Below are positions 42,554 to 53,261 of a DNA stretch of 64,000 nucleotides, one piece after another. Position numbers and translations under genes: made by a program. Position 1 is the stretch's first letter, and each line of letters begins with the position of its first letter. This stretch comes from Halomonas sp. McH1-25 (GTDB lineage Bacteria; Pseudomonadota; Gammaproteobacteria; Pseudomonadales; Halomonadaceae): positions 558,001 through 622,000 of the forward strand of contig NZ_JAKRFI010000002.1 of NCBI RefSeq assembly GCF_022348165.1. Direction: 5' to 3'. The notes under the pieces are model-generated. The model did no database searches and had not been told where the DNA came from. It worked only from the letters and a program-made list of their open reading frames with translations.

Positions 42554-44380
42554 TCAGTTCTTGCTGGCGCGCTTGCGCTCGTTCTCGGTGAGATGCTTCT
42601 TGCGCAGACGAATGTGGTTGGGCGTGACCTCGACCAGCTCGTCGTCGTCCAGGAACTCGATGGCCTGTTCCAGCGAGAACTTGACCGGCGGCGTCAGGAC
42701 GATGTTCTCGTCGTTGCCGGAGGCGCGCATATTGTCGAGCTTCTTGCCCTTGGTCGGGTTGACCACCATGTCGTTGGCGCGGTTGTTGATACCGATCAGC
42801 ATGCCTTCATAGACCTCGGTACCGTGATCGATGATCAGCTTGCCGCGATCCTGCAGGGCGTACAGCGCATAGGCCAGCGCCTTGCCGGAAACCATCGACA
42901 CCAGCACGCCGTTGCGACGCTCGATGGAGGCATCGGGCTTGAGCGGGCCGTAGTGATCGAAACGGCTGGTCAGGATGCCGGTGCCCGACGTCAGGGTCAG
43001 GAACTGGCCACGGAAACCGATCAGCCCGCGGGCGGGGATGATGAAGTCCAGACGCACGCGTCCCTTGCCGTCGGGGTTCATGTTGGTCAGCTCGCCCTTG
43101 CGGTAGCCGAGCTCCTCCATCACCGAACCCTGATGCTGTTCCTCGACATCGATGATGACTTCTTCGTAGGGCTCCTGCTTGACGCCGTCGATCTCGCGGA
43201 TGATGACCTCGGGACGGCCCACGGCCAGCTCGAAGCCTTCGCGACGCATGGTTTCGATCAGCACCGAGAGGTGCAGCTCGCCACGCCCGGAGACCTTGAA
43301 CTTCTCCGGAGAATCCCCTTGTTCGACACGCAGCGCCACGTTGTGGATCAGCTCCTGTTCCAGGCGATCCTTGATGTTGCGGCTGGTGACGTACTTACCG
43401 TCACGCCCGGCGAAGGGCGAGTCGTTGACCTGGAAGGTCATGGATACGGTCGGCTCGTCGACCGACAACGGCGGCAGCGCTTCGGGCGCGGCGACGTCGC
43501 ATAGCGTATCGGAGATCGCCAGATCGTCGATGCCGGTAATGCAGATGATGTCGCCGGCGGTGGCCTGCTCGGTCTGCACGCGCTCGAGGCCCATGTGGGT
43601 CATGACCTGACCGATCTTGCCCTTGCGGGTAGAGCCGTCACGGGAGATCACCGAGACCTGCTGGCCGGGGCGCACGCTGCCGCGCTTGATGCGGCCAAGG
43701 CCGATGACGCCGACATAGCTGTTGTAGTCCAGCGCCGAGATCTGCATCTGGAACGGTGCGTCGAGCTCGACGTTGGGCGGCTCGACGATGTCGACGATGG
43801 ACTGGAACATCGGGGTCATGTCGTCGGCGAGCTGGTCCGGATCGGGACCGGCAATGCCGTTGAGCGCCGAGCAGTAGATGATCGGGAAGTCGAGCTGCTC
43901 GTCGGTGGCGCCCAGGTTGTCGAACAGATCGAAGATCTGGTCGATGACCCAGTCGGGACGTGCACCGGGACGGTCGATCTTGTTGACCACGACGATCGGC
44001 TTGAGGCCTTGGCTGAACGCCTTCTGGGTAACGAAGCGAGTCTGCGGCATGGGGCCGTCGACGGCATCGACCAGCAGCAGGACCGAGTCGACCATGGACA
44101 TGACGCGCTCGACCTCGCCACCGAAGTCGGCGTGCCCGGGGGTGTCGACGATATTGATGTGGTAGGCGCGTTCGTCGGGGGCCTGCCAGCGGATCGCGGT
44201 GTTTTTGGCCAGGATGGTGATACCGCGTTCCTTTTCCTGGTCGTTGGAGTCCATGATGCGCTCCTGGCCCTCGGTCTTGCGGTCCAGGGTTCCGGACTGC
44301 TGGAGGAGCTTGTCGACCAGGGTGGTCTTGCCGTGGTCGACGTGGGCGATAATGGCGATGTTGCGAAGATTCTCGATCAC
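42554..44380 (-). CDS. typA: Ribosome-associated GTPase TypA/BipA
   Basis: 608 residues. GTPase motifs: G1 [10 protein letters not shown] (11-20), switch I ERGITI, G3 [10 protein letters not shown] (79-88) and G4 NKID (133-136). The C-terminal half has the EF-G-like domains and the TypA-specific [20 protein letters not shown] and [17 protein letters not shown] segments. It binds the ribosome and is needed for growth under stress and for late ribosome assembly. Upstream, 44381-44642 should contain its promoter; no other gene is seen there. Confidence 0.96.
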   Translation of the reverse strand: MIENLRNIAIIAHVDHGKTTLVDKLLQQSGTLDRKTEGQERIMDSNDQEKERGITILAKNTAIRWQAPDERAYHINIVDTPGHADFGGEVERVMSMVDSVLLLVDAVDGPMPQTRFVTQKAFSQGLKPIVVVNKIDRPGARPDWVIDQIFDLFDNLGATDEQLDFPIIYCSALNGIAGPDPDQLADDMTPMFQSIVDIVEPPNVELDAPFQMQISALDYNSYVGVIGLGRIKRGSVRPGQQVSVISRDGSTRKGKIGQVMTHMGLERVQTEQATAGDIICITGIDDLAISDTLCDVAAPEALPPLSVDEPTVSMTFQVNDSPFAGRDGKYVTSRNIKDRLEQELIHNVALRVEQGDSPEKFKVSGRGELHLSVLIETMRREGFELAVGRPEVIIREIDGVKQEPYEEVIIDVEEQHQGSVMEELGYRKGELTNMNPDGKGRVRLDFIIPARGLIGFRGQFLTLTSGTGILTSRFDHYGPLKPDASIERRNGVLVSMVSGKALAYALYALQDRGKLIIDHGTEVYEGMLIGINNRANDMVVNPTKGKKLDNMRASGNDENIVLTPPVKFSLEQAIEFLDDDELVEVTPNHIRLRKKHLTENERKRASKN

Positions 44381-44642
44381 GACGCGATCCTGCTGGGAAA
44401 TAGGGGGCGCATTATAGTGGCTGAGCTATGGCTACTGCCACTCCCATGACGGGTAGTTGCGGGAAAAGTCGCCCATCGATGGCAAAAGCGCAGTCAAAAT
44501 GCGGCTTTGCGCGTTGGGTTTCGTGCCGACGCAGGTCGGACGAGGGATGGGCGATAAGCGAGTGGTGCCTATGACAGGCGGCTAGGGGAAAGGTTCCGCC
44601 GAATGCCGAAGCATAGCGTGTCAGAGAGATGCGACAGGCAGG

Positions 44643-45632
44643 TTACAACTTGCCAAGCAGGTAATCGAAAAGCCTGCCGGGGCTGTGGGCTATCGGCTGA
44701 GCGATGGCGATGCGCGGCAAGGCCAATGGATTGCTGCGATGATTCAGCCAGCCGCCGTCGCCGGCCAGGGCAGCTTGGATACCGCAGCGCTGGACGACTT
44801 GTTGGATTCGGGCGCTAGGACGTTCGTCGGGATAGGCGAGCACCGGTAGCGGTTCGCGACATAGGCGCGCCAAGGTGCGTCGGGAGCGCTGGACCTGCCA
44901 GCGGATACGTTCGTCGCTCTGCCATTCGAAAGCGGTGAAGTCGACACCACGCGCCCCGAAGCGAACCAGACCGCCCGATTCCAGGCGGCGCATGCTGAAC
45001 GCGTCGATGCCCAGGTGGGGTTGGTCGAGTTCCTGGCAGAGTTGCTGAGCGACCATGTTCAGACGTTGCGGATTCACCTGGCCGAGCTGCATGAAGTAAG
45101 CCAGCAGAGCGCGACTGTAGGCGTCGTTGGGATGGGACGGCGGCATGGGCGGCAAGGGCAGGCCGGCATCGCCCATGGCTTCGCGGATGCGCTGCGCATT
45201 GCCTGCCTGCCATAGACCTTCGCCGATCACCTCGCGCCAATGGCCGCCGGGGCGCCCCAGCCAGGCAGTATTGACGAAGATGCTGGCAGGAATGGCGTAG
45301 TGCTCCAGCAAGGGAGCGGCGACGTCGGCATTGTCGCGCCAGCCCGCGTCGAAGGTCAGGGCGATGCGTGCCTTGGGATCGTGGTGGGCCTGCATGGCCG
45401 TGGGCAGGCTGACCAGCCGGGCCACGTCGCAGAGTGCGACCAGCAGGCGCTCGAAGCTCTCCGGACCCAGGCACCATGGCGCCCGATGGGGCAGGCGGGC
45501 CTCCTGCTCGCTGGGCAGTACCCGGTGCAACATGATGATGGCGCTGCGTCCCCACAGGGGCTCGGCCAAGCTACGCCGCCAGTGGCCTCGCAAACGCTGG
45601 GCCAGATCCTGGGCAAGATCCAGGCCGTTCAT
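44643..45632 (-). CDS. Polysaccharide deacetylase-like protein with degenerate active site
   Basis: 329 residues with the NodB-homology fold. The first catalytic motif, normally TFDDG, is TFDAG at residues 93-97, so the metal-binding Asp is Ala96. The region that normally reads G-S-H-x-x-x-H is FGARGVDF (about 225-232), with no histidines. The later VLAYPDERPSA keeps the usual AYP turn. It is therefore probably not an active zinc deacetylase and may bind a glycan or regulate. GGAGA precedes the ATG. It lies 105 bases after a glycosyltransferase-like gene on the same strand. Confidence 0.75.
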   Translation of the reverse strand: MNGLDLAQDLAQRLRGHWRRSLAEPLWGRSAIIMLHRVLPSEQEARLPHRAPWCLGPESFERLLVALCDVARLVSLPTAMQAHHDPKARIALTFDAGWRDNADVAAPLLEHYAIPASIFVNTAWLGRPGGHWREVIGEGLWQAGNAQRIREAMGDAGLPLPPMPPSHPNDAYSRALLAYFMQLGQVNPQRLNMVAQQLCQELDQPHLGIDAFSMRRLESGGLVRFGARGVDFTAFEWQSDERIRWQVQRSRRTLARLCREPLPVLAYPDERPSARIQQVVQRCGIQAALAGDGGWLNHRSNPLALPRIAIAQPIAHSPGRLFDYLLGKL

Positions 45633-45737
45633 AGGCTCTCTCCTTGAGCCGGGAACGTCTCCCTCATCAGGGTTTTCTCCCGGTCACGCGCCGACGCGCT
45701 TCCTAGGTCCAGTTTAAGACGCTCTATGCCAACCTGC

Positions 45738-46295
45738 CTAGTTGGCGTGTTGCATGTCCCCGTTGGGGTGGTGTTGCAACACCCGGGCATGACAGGCCAT
45801 GAGCCTGCCGGCCAGGTCACGCTCGGCTTCGTAGTCCAGTTCGGGGTCGAAACCGCCGACGCGCTCGAACCAGGTGCGCCTGATCGCCAGCGCCATGGTG
45901 CGTCCCGTGGGGTGATAGAAACGTGCCAGCCAGGGCGGAAGACGGCTCTGTGTCGTCAGGATGACGGCATTCCAATGGTCGTTGAGGGCATCTTCGATAT
46001 GCACGAACCACCCGGGCGGGACTTCAGCCGAGGCATCGATGAATATCAGAGCCTCGGCCTGCACGGTATTGGCGATGGTGTTGTAACGCTGCCCGCGCGG
46101 CCCGTTAGGCAGTTTGACGATACGCGCCGCGTATTGCTCGGCCAGGGTAACGAGACGTGAGCGTACCCTGTCGGCAATCAGGACGATGTCGACGGCGCCT
46201 TGCTCGTGGTTCATGGCTCTGGCGATGGCTCGCAGGCATCGACCGAGACGCGAGTAGCCGCGACGCGCATCGATGATGACGCAAAGGTGTTTCAT
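45738..46295 (-). CDS. Glycosyltransferase family 2-like protein
   Basis: 185 residues. It opens with a GT-A like strand (MKHLCVIIDARRGYSRLGRC) and contains NTIANTVQAEALIFIDASAE, where the usual DxD metal site is DAS, and FERVGGFDPELDYEAERDLA, typical of family 2 enzymes. It is shorter than most and may be a reduced version. An ATG at 46340 would lengthen it by 15 residues; the nearer one begins at the fold. Together with the deacetylase-like gene it suggests cell-surface glycan work, but no other glycan genes are here. Confidence 0.6.
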   Translation of the reverse strand: MKHLCVIIDARRGYSRLGRCLRAIARAMNHEQGAVDIVLIADRVRSRLVTLAEQYAARIVKLPNGPRGQRYNTIANTVQAEALIFIDASAEVPPGWFVHIEDALNDHWNAVILTTQSRLPPWLARFYHPTGRTMALAIRRTWFERVGGFDPELDYEAERDLAGRLMACHARVLQHHPNGDMQHAN

Positions 46296-46596
46296 TGTTT
46301 GGCGACCTGAAGTCCGGTACGGGGCCGGCTGCCGTGACATGGGCACAGGCCGCCTGTGGGTCACGATAGACATAGACGTTTCCTTACGTCCTGAGCCTCA
46401 CTGGGATTCCTGCCCGAGGCTATGTAATGAAGGGTAGTCGTTGGTTTCAAAGAGTTTCAATGTTTGCGCGACTGATTTTTGAAAACGCGAGGACTGGTTT
46501 TCTTATGTGTCACCGCATGAGTAGGATAATTATCGCCGGCTCGGGAGGCGTAAAGGGGTTTTTTCAGTCACGAGGACATGTGCCGATCGCCCCTGC

Positions 46597-46611
46597 GCAC
46601 CAATATTGTGC
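46597..46611. promoter_or_regulatory. NtrC binding site, distal, upstream of glnA
   Basis: GCACCAATATTGTGC matches the NtrC dyad (GCAC-N7-GTGC), the same spacing as enterobacterial sites. It is about 175 bases before the sigma-54 promoter, suitable for an enhancer. Confidence 0.75.
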
Positions 46612-46680
46612 ATTTGCTGAATTTAATGTTTCAAATGAGTGCGCTCAAGAAGTGAATGCACCTGCATGAGGCGGGGTGGA

Positions 46681-46693
46681 GCACTTTCGGTGC
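46681..46693. promoter_or_regulatory. Second NtrC-like site upstream of glnA
   Basis: GCACTTTCGGTGC is a GCAC/GTGC dyad with a five-base centre, flanked by A and T that extend the symmetry. Centre to centre it is 83 bases (about eight turns) from the distal site. Confidence 0.55.
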
Positions 46694-46774
46694 TACTTGG
46701 TGAAGCAGGATCTCTCGCTTGTTTTTATTTATAAACAAAGGCTTATTTTAATTTTCAGAAACGTTGCGCCAATT

Positions 46775-46790
46775 TGGCACGCCTTCTGCA
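46775..46790 (+). promoter_or_regulatory. Sigma-54 promoter of glnA
   Basis: TGGCACG-CCTT-CTGCA has the invariant GG (-24) and GC (-12) ten bases apart. Transcription would begin around 46801, about 100 bases before the glnA start. Confidence 0.85.
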
Positions 46791-46903
46791 TCTCAATCGC
46801 CAGATTGGGCATGTCATGGGCAATATTGACTCGGCATGCTACAAAGTGACGCTGGACACGCAAGCCATCGATTCGAGCCTTGGGCTCATTAGTGGAGGAC
46901 ATC

Positions 46904-48313
46904 ATGTCTGAGAAGACACTCGCCCTGATTGAGGAACACGACGTCAAGTGGGTTGACCTGCGCTTCACCGATACCAAGGGTAAAGAGCAGCATGTGACGA
47001 TTCCGGCAAGCGCCGTCGACGAAGAGTTCTTCGAAAACGGTCAGATGTTCGATGGCTCCTCCATCGAAGGCTGGAAGGGCATCAACGAATCCGACATGAT
47101 TCTGCGCCCTGAAGACGGTACCGGTTTCCTCGACCCGTTCACCGAGGACTCGACGCTGGTGCTGCGTTGCGACATCATCGAGCCGGCCACCATGCAGGGC
47201 TACGACCGCGACCCGCGCTCCATCGCCAAGCGTGCCGAGGCCTACCTGAACACTACCGGTCTGGGCGACGTGGCCTTCTTCGGCCCGGAGCCGGAGTTCT
47301 TCATCTTCGACGAGGTGCACTGGAAGTCCGACATTCAGGGCTCCATGTACAAGATCACCTCCGAAGAGGGTGCCTGGTCTACCGACGCGACCAAGCTCGA
47401 AGGCGGTAATCTCGGGCACCGTCCGCGCGTCAAGGGCGGCTACTTCCCGGTCCCGCCGGTCGACAGCTTCCACGACATTCGTAGCGCGATGTGCAACACC
47501 CTCGAGGCCATCGGCCAGTCGGTGGAAGTCCATCACCATGAGGTGGCGAACGCCGGTCAGAACGAAATCGGCGTCAAGTTCAACACCCTGGTCAAGAAGG
47601 CCGACGAGGTTCAGGAACTCAAGTACGTGGTTCACAACGTGGCCCACGCTTACGGCAAGACCGCGACCTTCATGCCCAAGCCGCTGGTCGGCGACAACGG
47701 GTCTGGCATGCACGTTCACCAGTCTTTCTGGAAGGAAGGTCAGAACCAGTTCGCGGGCGATGAGTATGCCGGTCTCTCCGAGATGGCGCTGTACTACATC
47801 GGCGGTATCATCAAGCACGCACGTGCCCTGAACGCCTTCACCAACGCTTCCACGAACTCCTACAAGCGTCTGGTGCCGGGCTTCGAAGCGCCGGTCATGC
47901 TGGCCTACTCGGCGCGTAACCGCTCTGCTTCCATCCGTATCCCGTATACCGCCAGCCCGAAGGGCAAGCGTGTCGAGTGTCGCTTCCCCGATCCGACCGC
48001 CAACCCGTACCTGGCCTTCGCGGCGATGCTGATGGCGGGTATCGACGGTATCAAGAACAAGATCCATCCTGGCGATGCCATGGACAAGAACTTGTACGAT
48101 CTGCCGCCGGAAGAGGGCAAGAAGGTGCCGACCGTGGCCAACAGCCTCGATCAAGCGCTGGAAGCTCTCGACAAGGATCGTGCGTTCCTGACCGAAGGCG
48201 GTGTGTTCACCGACGATATGCTCGATGCTTACATCGAACTCAAGGGTGAAGACGTCGAACGCCTGCGCATGACCACACACCCGGTCGAATTCGATCTGTA
48301 CTACAGCTGCTAA
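46904..48313 (+). CDS. glnA: Glutamine synthetase type I
   Basis: 469 residues, GSI-beta length. Typical blocks: [18 protein letters not shown], the ATP and metal site region [30 protein letters not shown], and the adenylylation loop NLYDLPPEE with Tyr398 (Tyr397 in the usual numbering without Met). It makes glutamine from glutamate, ammonia and ATP, and should be shut down by adenylylation under nitrogen excess. GGAGG precedes the ATG at 46904. Controlled by the sigma-54 promoter and NtrC sites upstream, with ntrBC downstream. Confidence 0.98.
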   Translation: MSEKTLALIEEHDVKWVDLRFTDTKGKEQHVTIPASAVDEEFFENGQMFDGSSIEGWKGINESDMILRPEDGTGFLDPFTEDSTLVLRCDIIEPATMQGYDRDPRSIAKRAEAYLNTTGLGDVAFFGPEPEFFIFDEVHWKSDIQGSMYKITSEEGAWSTDATKLEGGNLGHRPRVKGGYFPVPPVDSFHDIRSAMCNTLEAIGQSVEVHHHEVANAGQNEIGVKFNTLVKKADEVQELKYVVHNVAHAYGKTATFMPKPLVGDNGSGMHVHQSFWKEGQNQFAGDEYAGLSEMALYYIGGIIKHARALNAFTNASTNSYKRLVPGFEAPVMLAYSARNRSASIRIPYTASPKGKRVECRFPDPTANPYLAFAAMLMAGIDGIKNKIHPGDAMDKNLYDLPPEEGKKVPTVANSLDQALEALDKDRAFLTEGGVFTDDMLDAYIELKGEDVERLRMTTHPVEFDLYYSC

Positions 48314-48354
48314 GCAGCGACGACGTCCGCTCCCGTAGGGATGACGTGAATGAA

Positions 48355-48382
48355 GGGCTCCGCATTGGCGGGGCCCTTTTTT
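48355..48382 (+). terminator. Intrinsic terminator of glnA
   Basis: Nine-base stem GGGCTCCGC/GCGGGGCCC (one G-T pair), loop ATTG, followed by six T residues, 42 bases after the stop codon. Confidence 0.9.
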
Positions 48383-48447
48383 ACGTTACACTACGGCTAC
48401 GTTCGTCAGGCGCCGGTCATCGGCTCGCGGTCATCGAGGAGAAGGTC

Positions 48448-49080
48448 ATGTGGCGATTGTCTTCCCTATTGCTGGGAATCCTGCTGCCCTGGGCCAGTCT
48501 CGAGGCGGCAACGGTCTACCGCTATACCGATGAGCAGGGCAATGTAGTCTTTACCGACCAGCCTCGCGGCAACAGCGAGCGGATCAAGCTCGAGCCTCTG
48601 ACTGTCGTCCCGTCCCTCAATGTCGAAACCCCGGCGGCCAGCTCCGTACCGCAACGCAATGACACCGGTCAGGCCGAGCGCTCGTCTCGCTTGAGGAACA
48701 GCGAAAGTCGCCCTGGCGCACCCTTCATGCCCTATTCCACGTTCCAGATCGCGTCCCCGCAGGATGAAGCGACGTTACAGACCGGTTATGGCGGCAATGT
48801 GCAGGTCGAATTGGATATCGATCCCGACCTGCGCCCGGACCACCGCGTGCGGCTGTTGGTCGAGGGCGAAATCAGCCAGTCGGCGATGCATACCAAGGCA
48901 TTCATGCTCACCAATTTGAACCGCGGTGAGCACGTGCTTCAGGCTGAATTGCTGGATGCCGCCGGGCAGGTGCGTCATCGCAGTGCGCCGGTGACGCTGT
49001 ACGTACATCGCGCCAGCGTCAATTCGCCAGCCAATCCCAGCGATCTGAGTGGCTTGCCGCTGAACGATTCCGGTCGCTGA
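48448..49080 (+). CDS. DUF4124 domain exported protein
   Basis: 210 residues with a signal peptide (WRLSSLLLGILLPWASLEAA) followed at once by the DUF4124 motif VYRYTDEQGNVVFTDQP. The rest has a Fibronectin-like strand pattern (VQVELDIDPDLRPDHRVRL). GAGGAG lies about nine bases before the ATG. Genes with DUF4124 often sit between glnA and ntrB in gammaproteobacteria, but the function is unknown. Located in the periplasm. Confidence 0.85.
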   Translation: MWRLSSLLLGILLPWASLEAATVYRYTDEQGNVVFTDQPRGNSERIKLEPLTVVPSLNVETPAASSVPQRNDTGQAERSSRLRNSESRPGAPFMPYSTFQIASPQDEATLQTGYGGNVQVELDIDPDLRPDHRVRLLVEGEISQSAMHTKAFMLTNLNRGEHVLQAELLDAAGQVRHRSAPVTLYVHRASVNSPANPSDLSGLPLNDSGR

Positions 49081-49158
49081 GTTCCCGCAGGGCTGCCCGT
49101 TTTTGTTGCAATCGTCGACAGGTGGTTGTGCGTGATGGGGCATGGTGCGTTGTGCTAT

Positions 49159-49173
49159 GCACCGTTATGGTGC
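49159..49173. promoter_or_regulatory. NtrC binding site upstream of ntrB
   Basis: GCACCGTTATGGTGC, with T before it, is an almost ideal NtrC dyad (GCAC-N7-GTGC) about 95 bases before the ntrB start. No sigma-54 promoter was found here, so NtrC binding probably represses a sigma-70 promoter, as for E. coli glnL. Confidence 0.75.
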
Positions 49174-49267
49174 GCACATGATCAGGCAGACTGCCGCGGG
49201 CTCCGCAAATACGCTGCATCCCTAGATGGCGCGCTTCTTGCAATGACTAACCCGAAGGGAAGCCATT

Positions 49268-50323
49268 ATGCGGAACAAGGCCATGTATCAACGCTTGCTG
49301 GAACATTTGACCACCGCCGTGGTGACTCTGGACGGGGCATTACGGGTGCGCTGGTTGAACCCGGCCGCCGAGGCGCTGCTGGCCGTGAGTCTGAGCCGCG
49401 TGCAGGGTGCCCGGCTCGAGAGTCTGGAGGGGGAAAACGGCGCCGTTGCCGAGCTATTGGGCAAGGCATTGGACGAACAGCACCCCTTTACCCAACGTGA
49501 GGCGGTCTTGATCCTGCCCGGCGGCGAGGCGACGACGGTGGATTTTACCGTGACGCCGCTGAGCGAGAGCGAACTGCTGCTGGAGATCGAGCCGCGCGAT
49601 CGGCTGATGCGTATTTCCCGCGAGGAAGCGCTGATAGCGCGCCAGGAAACCATCAAGGTGCTGTCCCGCGGCCTGGCCCACGAAATCAAGAACCCGTTGG
49701 GCGGTATTCGCGGCGCAGCGCAGTTGCTCGAGCGTGACTTGCCCAACCCGCAACTGGCGGAGTTCACCCGCATCATCGTCGAAGAGGCCGACCGGCTGCG
49801 CGATCTGGTCGATCGCATGCTCGGCCCCAACAACCTCGTGCATCACGAGGCGCTCAACATTCACCAGGTCATCGAGCGTGTCCGTGCCCTGCTCGAGGCG
49901 GAGCATCCCCGGGTGGATTACGTCCGCGACTACGACCCCAGCCTGCCCGAGCTGCGTGGCGACGACGCCCAACTGATCCAGGCGGTACTCAACGTGGCGC
50001 GCAATGCCGTGCAGGCCATGGAAGAGAGCGACACTGAGCATCCGCAACTGATTCTGCGCACTCGGGCGCGTCGCCAGTTCACCCTGGGCGCCGAGCGCCA
50101 CCGACTGGTCTGCGAGGTGGCAGTGATCGACAACGGTCCAGGAATTCCCGCCACCCTGCGCGAGACGCTGTTTTTCCCCATGGTGTCGGGGCGCGCCGAA
50201 GGCAGTGGCCTGGGGCTGTCCATCGCACAATCGATCCTTCATCAGCACCAGGGCCTGATCGAGTGCGACTCGCACCCTGGATGTACCGAATTCCGTTTGA
50301 TGATTCCGCTGGAGACGCACTGA
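49268..50323 (+). CDS. ntrB: Nitrogen regulation sensor histidine kinase NtrB (NRII)
   Basis: 351 residues with an N-terminal PAS domain (about 5-110) and a kinase core. The phosphorylated histidine is His138 in GLAHEIKNPLGGIRGAAQLL; the N box is LNVARNAVQAM, the G1 box DNGPGIP and the G2 box GSGLGLSIA. No membrane segment, so cytoplasmic. It phosphorylates or dephosphorylates NtrC according to PII. ntrC starts 64 bases later. An ATG five codons on is possible but the first is retained. Confidence 0.95.
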   Translation: MRNKAMYQRLLEHLTTAVVTLDGALRVRWLNPAAEALLAVSLSRVQGARLESLEGENGAVAELLGKALDEQHPFTQREAVLILPGGEATTVDFTVTPLSESELLLEIEPRDRLMRISREEALIARQETIKVLSRGLAHEIKNPLGGIRGAAQLLERDLPNPQLAEFTRIIVEEADRLRDLVDRMLGPNNLVHHEALNIHQVIERVRALLEAEHPRVDYVRDYDPSLPELRGDDAQLIQAVLNVARNAVQAMEESDTEHPQLILRTRARRQFTLGAERHRLVCEVAVIDNGPGIPATLRETLFFPMVSGRAEGSGLGLSIAQSILHQHQGLIECDSHPGCTEFRLMIPLETH

Positions 50324-50387
50324 TGAGACTGGTCATTACCGCGTTGCGCTTGTCTGCCTTGCGTTCCGCCCGTCCGCTGGAGGCTTT

Positions 50388-51797
<1,410 letters not shown>

Positions 51798-52042
51798 TGC
51801 CATGAAAATTGCCGGTTTGGGGCTGTCGGCCTGCCTCTGAGAGGGTTTATCCGCTACGCTCAATAGGCGCCTCGCGACGGATAATTTATGCCTGACGGCC
51901 CTGTGCTGAGCGCTGCTGTGCCAGGGAGTCGTCATGGAGCGTAGAGTTGAGCGCGGCGCCGATTACCTTCAAGATGAGGGACGGCACGCGATGCCGGTCG
52001 TAGCGGGAAGCAAAGTTCATTCAAAGGGAGGAGACCAGGACA

Positions 52043-53095
52043 ATGACCGATTTTGCCAAGCTTCTGGGGGACGAGGCCGACAGCCTGCTCAATCACACCT
52101 GTACCGGCTTCAAGAAGGAAGATCTGTACCTGCCCGGACCCGACTATGTCGACCGGGTACTGATCGACAACGACCGTAGCCCACATGTGCTGCGCAACAT
52201 GCAGACCCTGTTCAATCACGGCCGCCTGGCCGGCACCGGCTATCTCGGCATCTTGCCGGTGGATCAGGGCATCGAGCATTCGGCTGGCGCCTCGTTTGCC
52301 CCCAACCCGATGTATTTCGACCCCAAGAACATCGTCGAACTGGCCATCGAGGGCGGCTGCAACTGTGTCGCCTCGACGCTGGGTGTGCTGTCCTCCGTGG
52401 CGCGCCGCTATGCGCACAAGATTCCGATGATGCTCAAGCTCAACCACAACGAGACGTTGACCTACCCGGCGATCTACGACCAGACCATGTTCGCTCAGGT
52501 CGAGCAGGCCCATGAGATGGGCTGTGTCGCCGTCGGCGCCACCATCTATTACGGCTCGCCCGATTGCCGCCGTCAGATCCAGGAAGTCAGCGAAGCCTTC
52601 GAACGCGCCCATGAACTGGGCATGGTCACTGTGCTGTGGTCGTATCTGCGCAACGCCGATTTCAAGAAGGACGGCACGGATTATCATGTGTCGTCGGACC
52701 TGACCGGGCAGGCCATCCACCTGGCTGCCACCATCAAGGCCGATATCGTCAAGCAGAAGCTGGCCGAGACCAACCACGGTTATCGCACGATCGGCTTCGG
52801 TCATACCCATGACAAGGTCTACGACGAGCTGACCTCGGATCATCCCATCGACCTGGCCCGCTATCAGGTTGCCAACTGCTTCATGGGGCGTGCCGGGCTG
52901 ATCAACTCGGGCGGCGGCTCGAAGGGCCATTCGGACCTCGGTGAAGCCGTGCGTACGGCGGTGATCAACAAGCGCGCCGGCGGCATGGGCTTGATCTCCG
53001 GACGCAAGGCCTTCCAGAAGCCGATGAAGGAGGGCGTCGAGCTGCTCAACGCCATCCAGGACGTCTATCTCTCGAAGGACATCACCATCGCCTAA
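52043..53095 (+). CDS. fbaB: Class I fructose-bisphosphate aldolase (DhnA/FbaB type)
   Basis: 350 residues in the DhnA family of archaeal-type class I aldolases. [15 protein letters not shown] near residue 72 and the Schiff-base lysine region [15 protein letters not shown] are characteristic. It cleaves fructose 1,6-bisphosphate without metal, working mainly in gluconeogenesis. AGGGAGGAGA precedes the ATG. The 245 bases before it contain no gene. Transketolase lies a few genes away but is not co-transcribed. Confidence 0.9.
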   Translation: MTDFAKLLGDEADSLLNHTCTGFKKEDLYLPGPDYVDRVLIDNDRSPHVLRNMQTLFNHGRLAGTGYLGILPVDQGIEHSAGASFAPNPMYFDPKNIVELAIEGGCNCVASTLGVLSSVARRYAHKIPMMLKLNHNETLTYPAIYDQTMFAQVEQAHEMGCVAVGATIYYGSPDCRRQIQEVSEAFERAHELGMVTVLWSYLRNADFKKDGTDYHVSSDLTGQAIHLAATIKADIVKQKLAETNHGYRTIGFGHTHDKVYDELTSDHPIDLARYQVANCFMGRAGLINSGGGSKGHSDLGEAVRTAVINKRAGGMGLISGRKAFQKPMKEGVELLNAIQDVYLSKDITIA

Positions 53096-53122
53096 GATGG
53101 GAGGGATTCGTGAGATGGCTGC

Positions 53123-53147
53123 AACGGCCCGGCTCTGCCGGGCCGTT
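53123..53147 (+). terminator. Terminator of the aldolase gene
   Basis: Perfect 11-base stem AACGGCCCGGC/GCCGGGCCGTT, loop TCT, beginning 27 bases after the stop, with further T residues after it. Confidence 0.8.
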
Positions 53148-53261
53148 TGCCGTTGCAACGCGACCGATCGTCACCGGCCGTGGCCGCTGAGAGGGCCACG
53201 GCGTATCATGAGCGGCCATACTGACAGCCGTTAACGACCGATGCTGCAAGGGGAGAGTGAC

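Larger units (their letters stand above)
46296..46903. other. glnA upstream region
   Basis: 608 bases with no gene I can support; a plus-strand open frame at 46427-46669 has no ribosome site. The region holds a sigma-54 promoter and two NtrC-type sites (listed separately). The stretch 46430-46640 is AT-richer than the neighbouring genes. Confidence 0.6.

Noticed and set aside
46427-46669. Plus-strand open frame of 80 codons upstream of glnA
   Set aside because: No ribosome site or domain, and it covers the distal NtrC site, which explains the region better.
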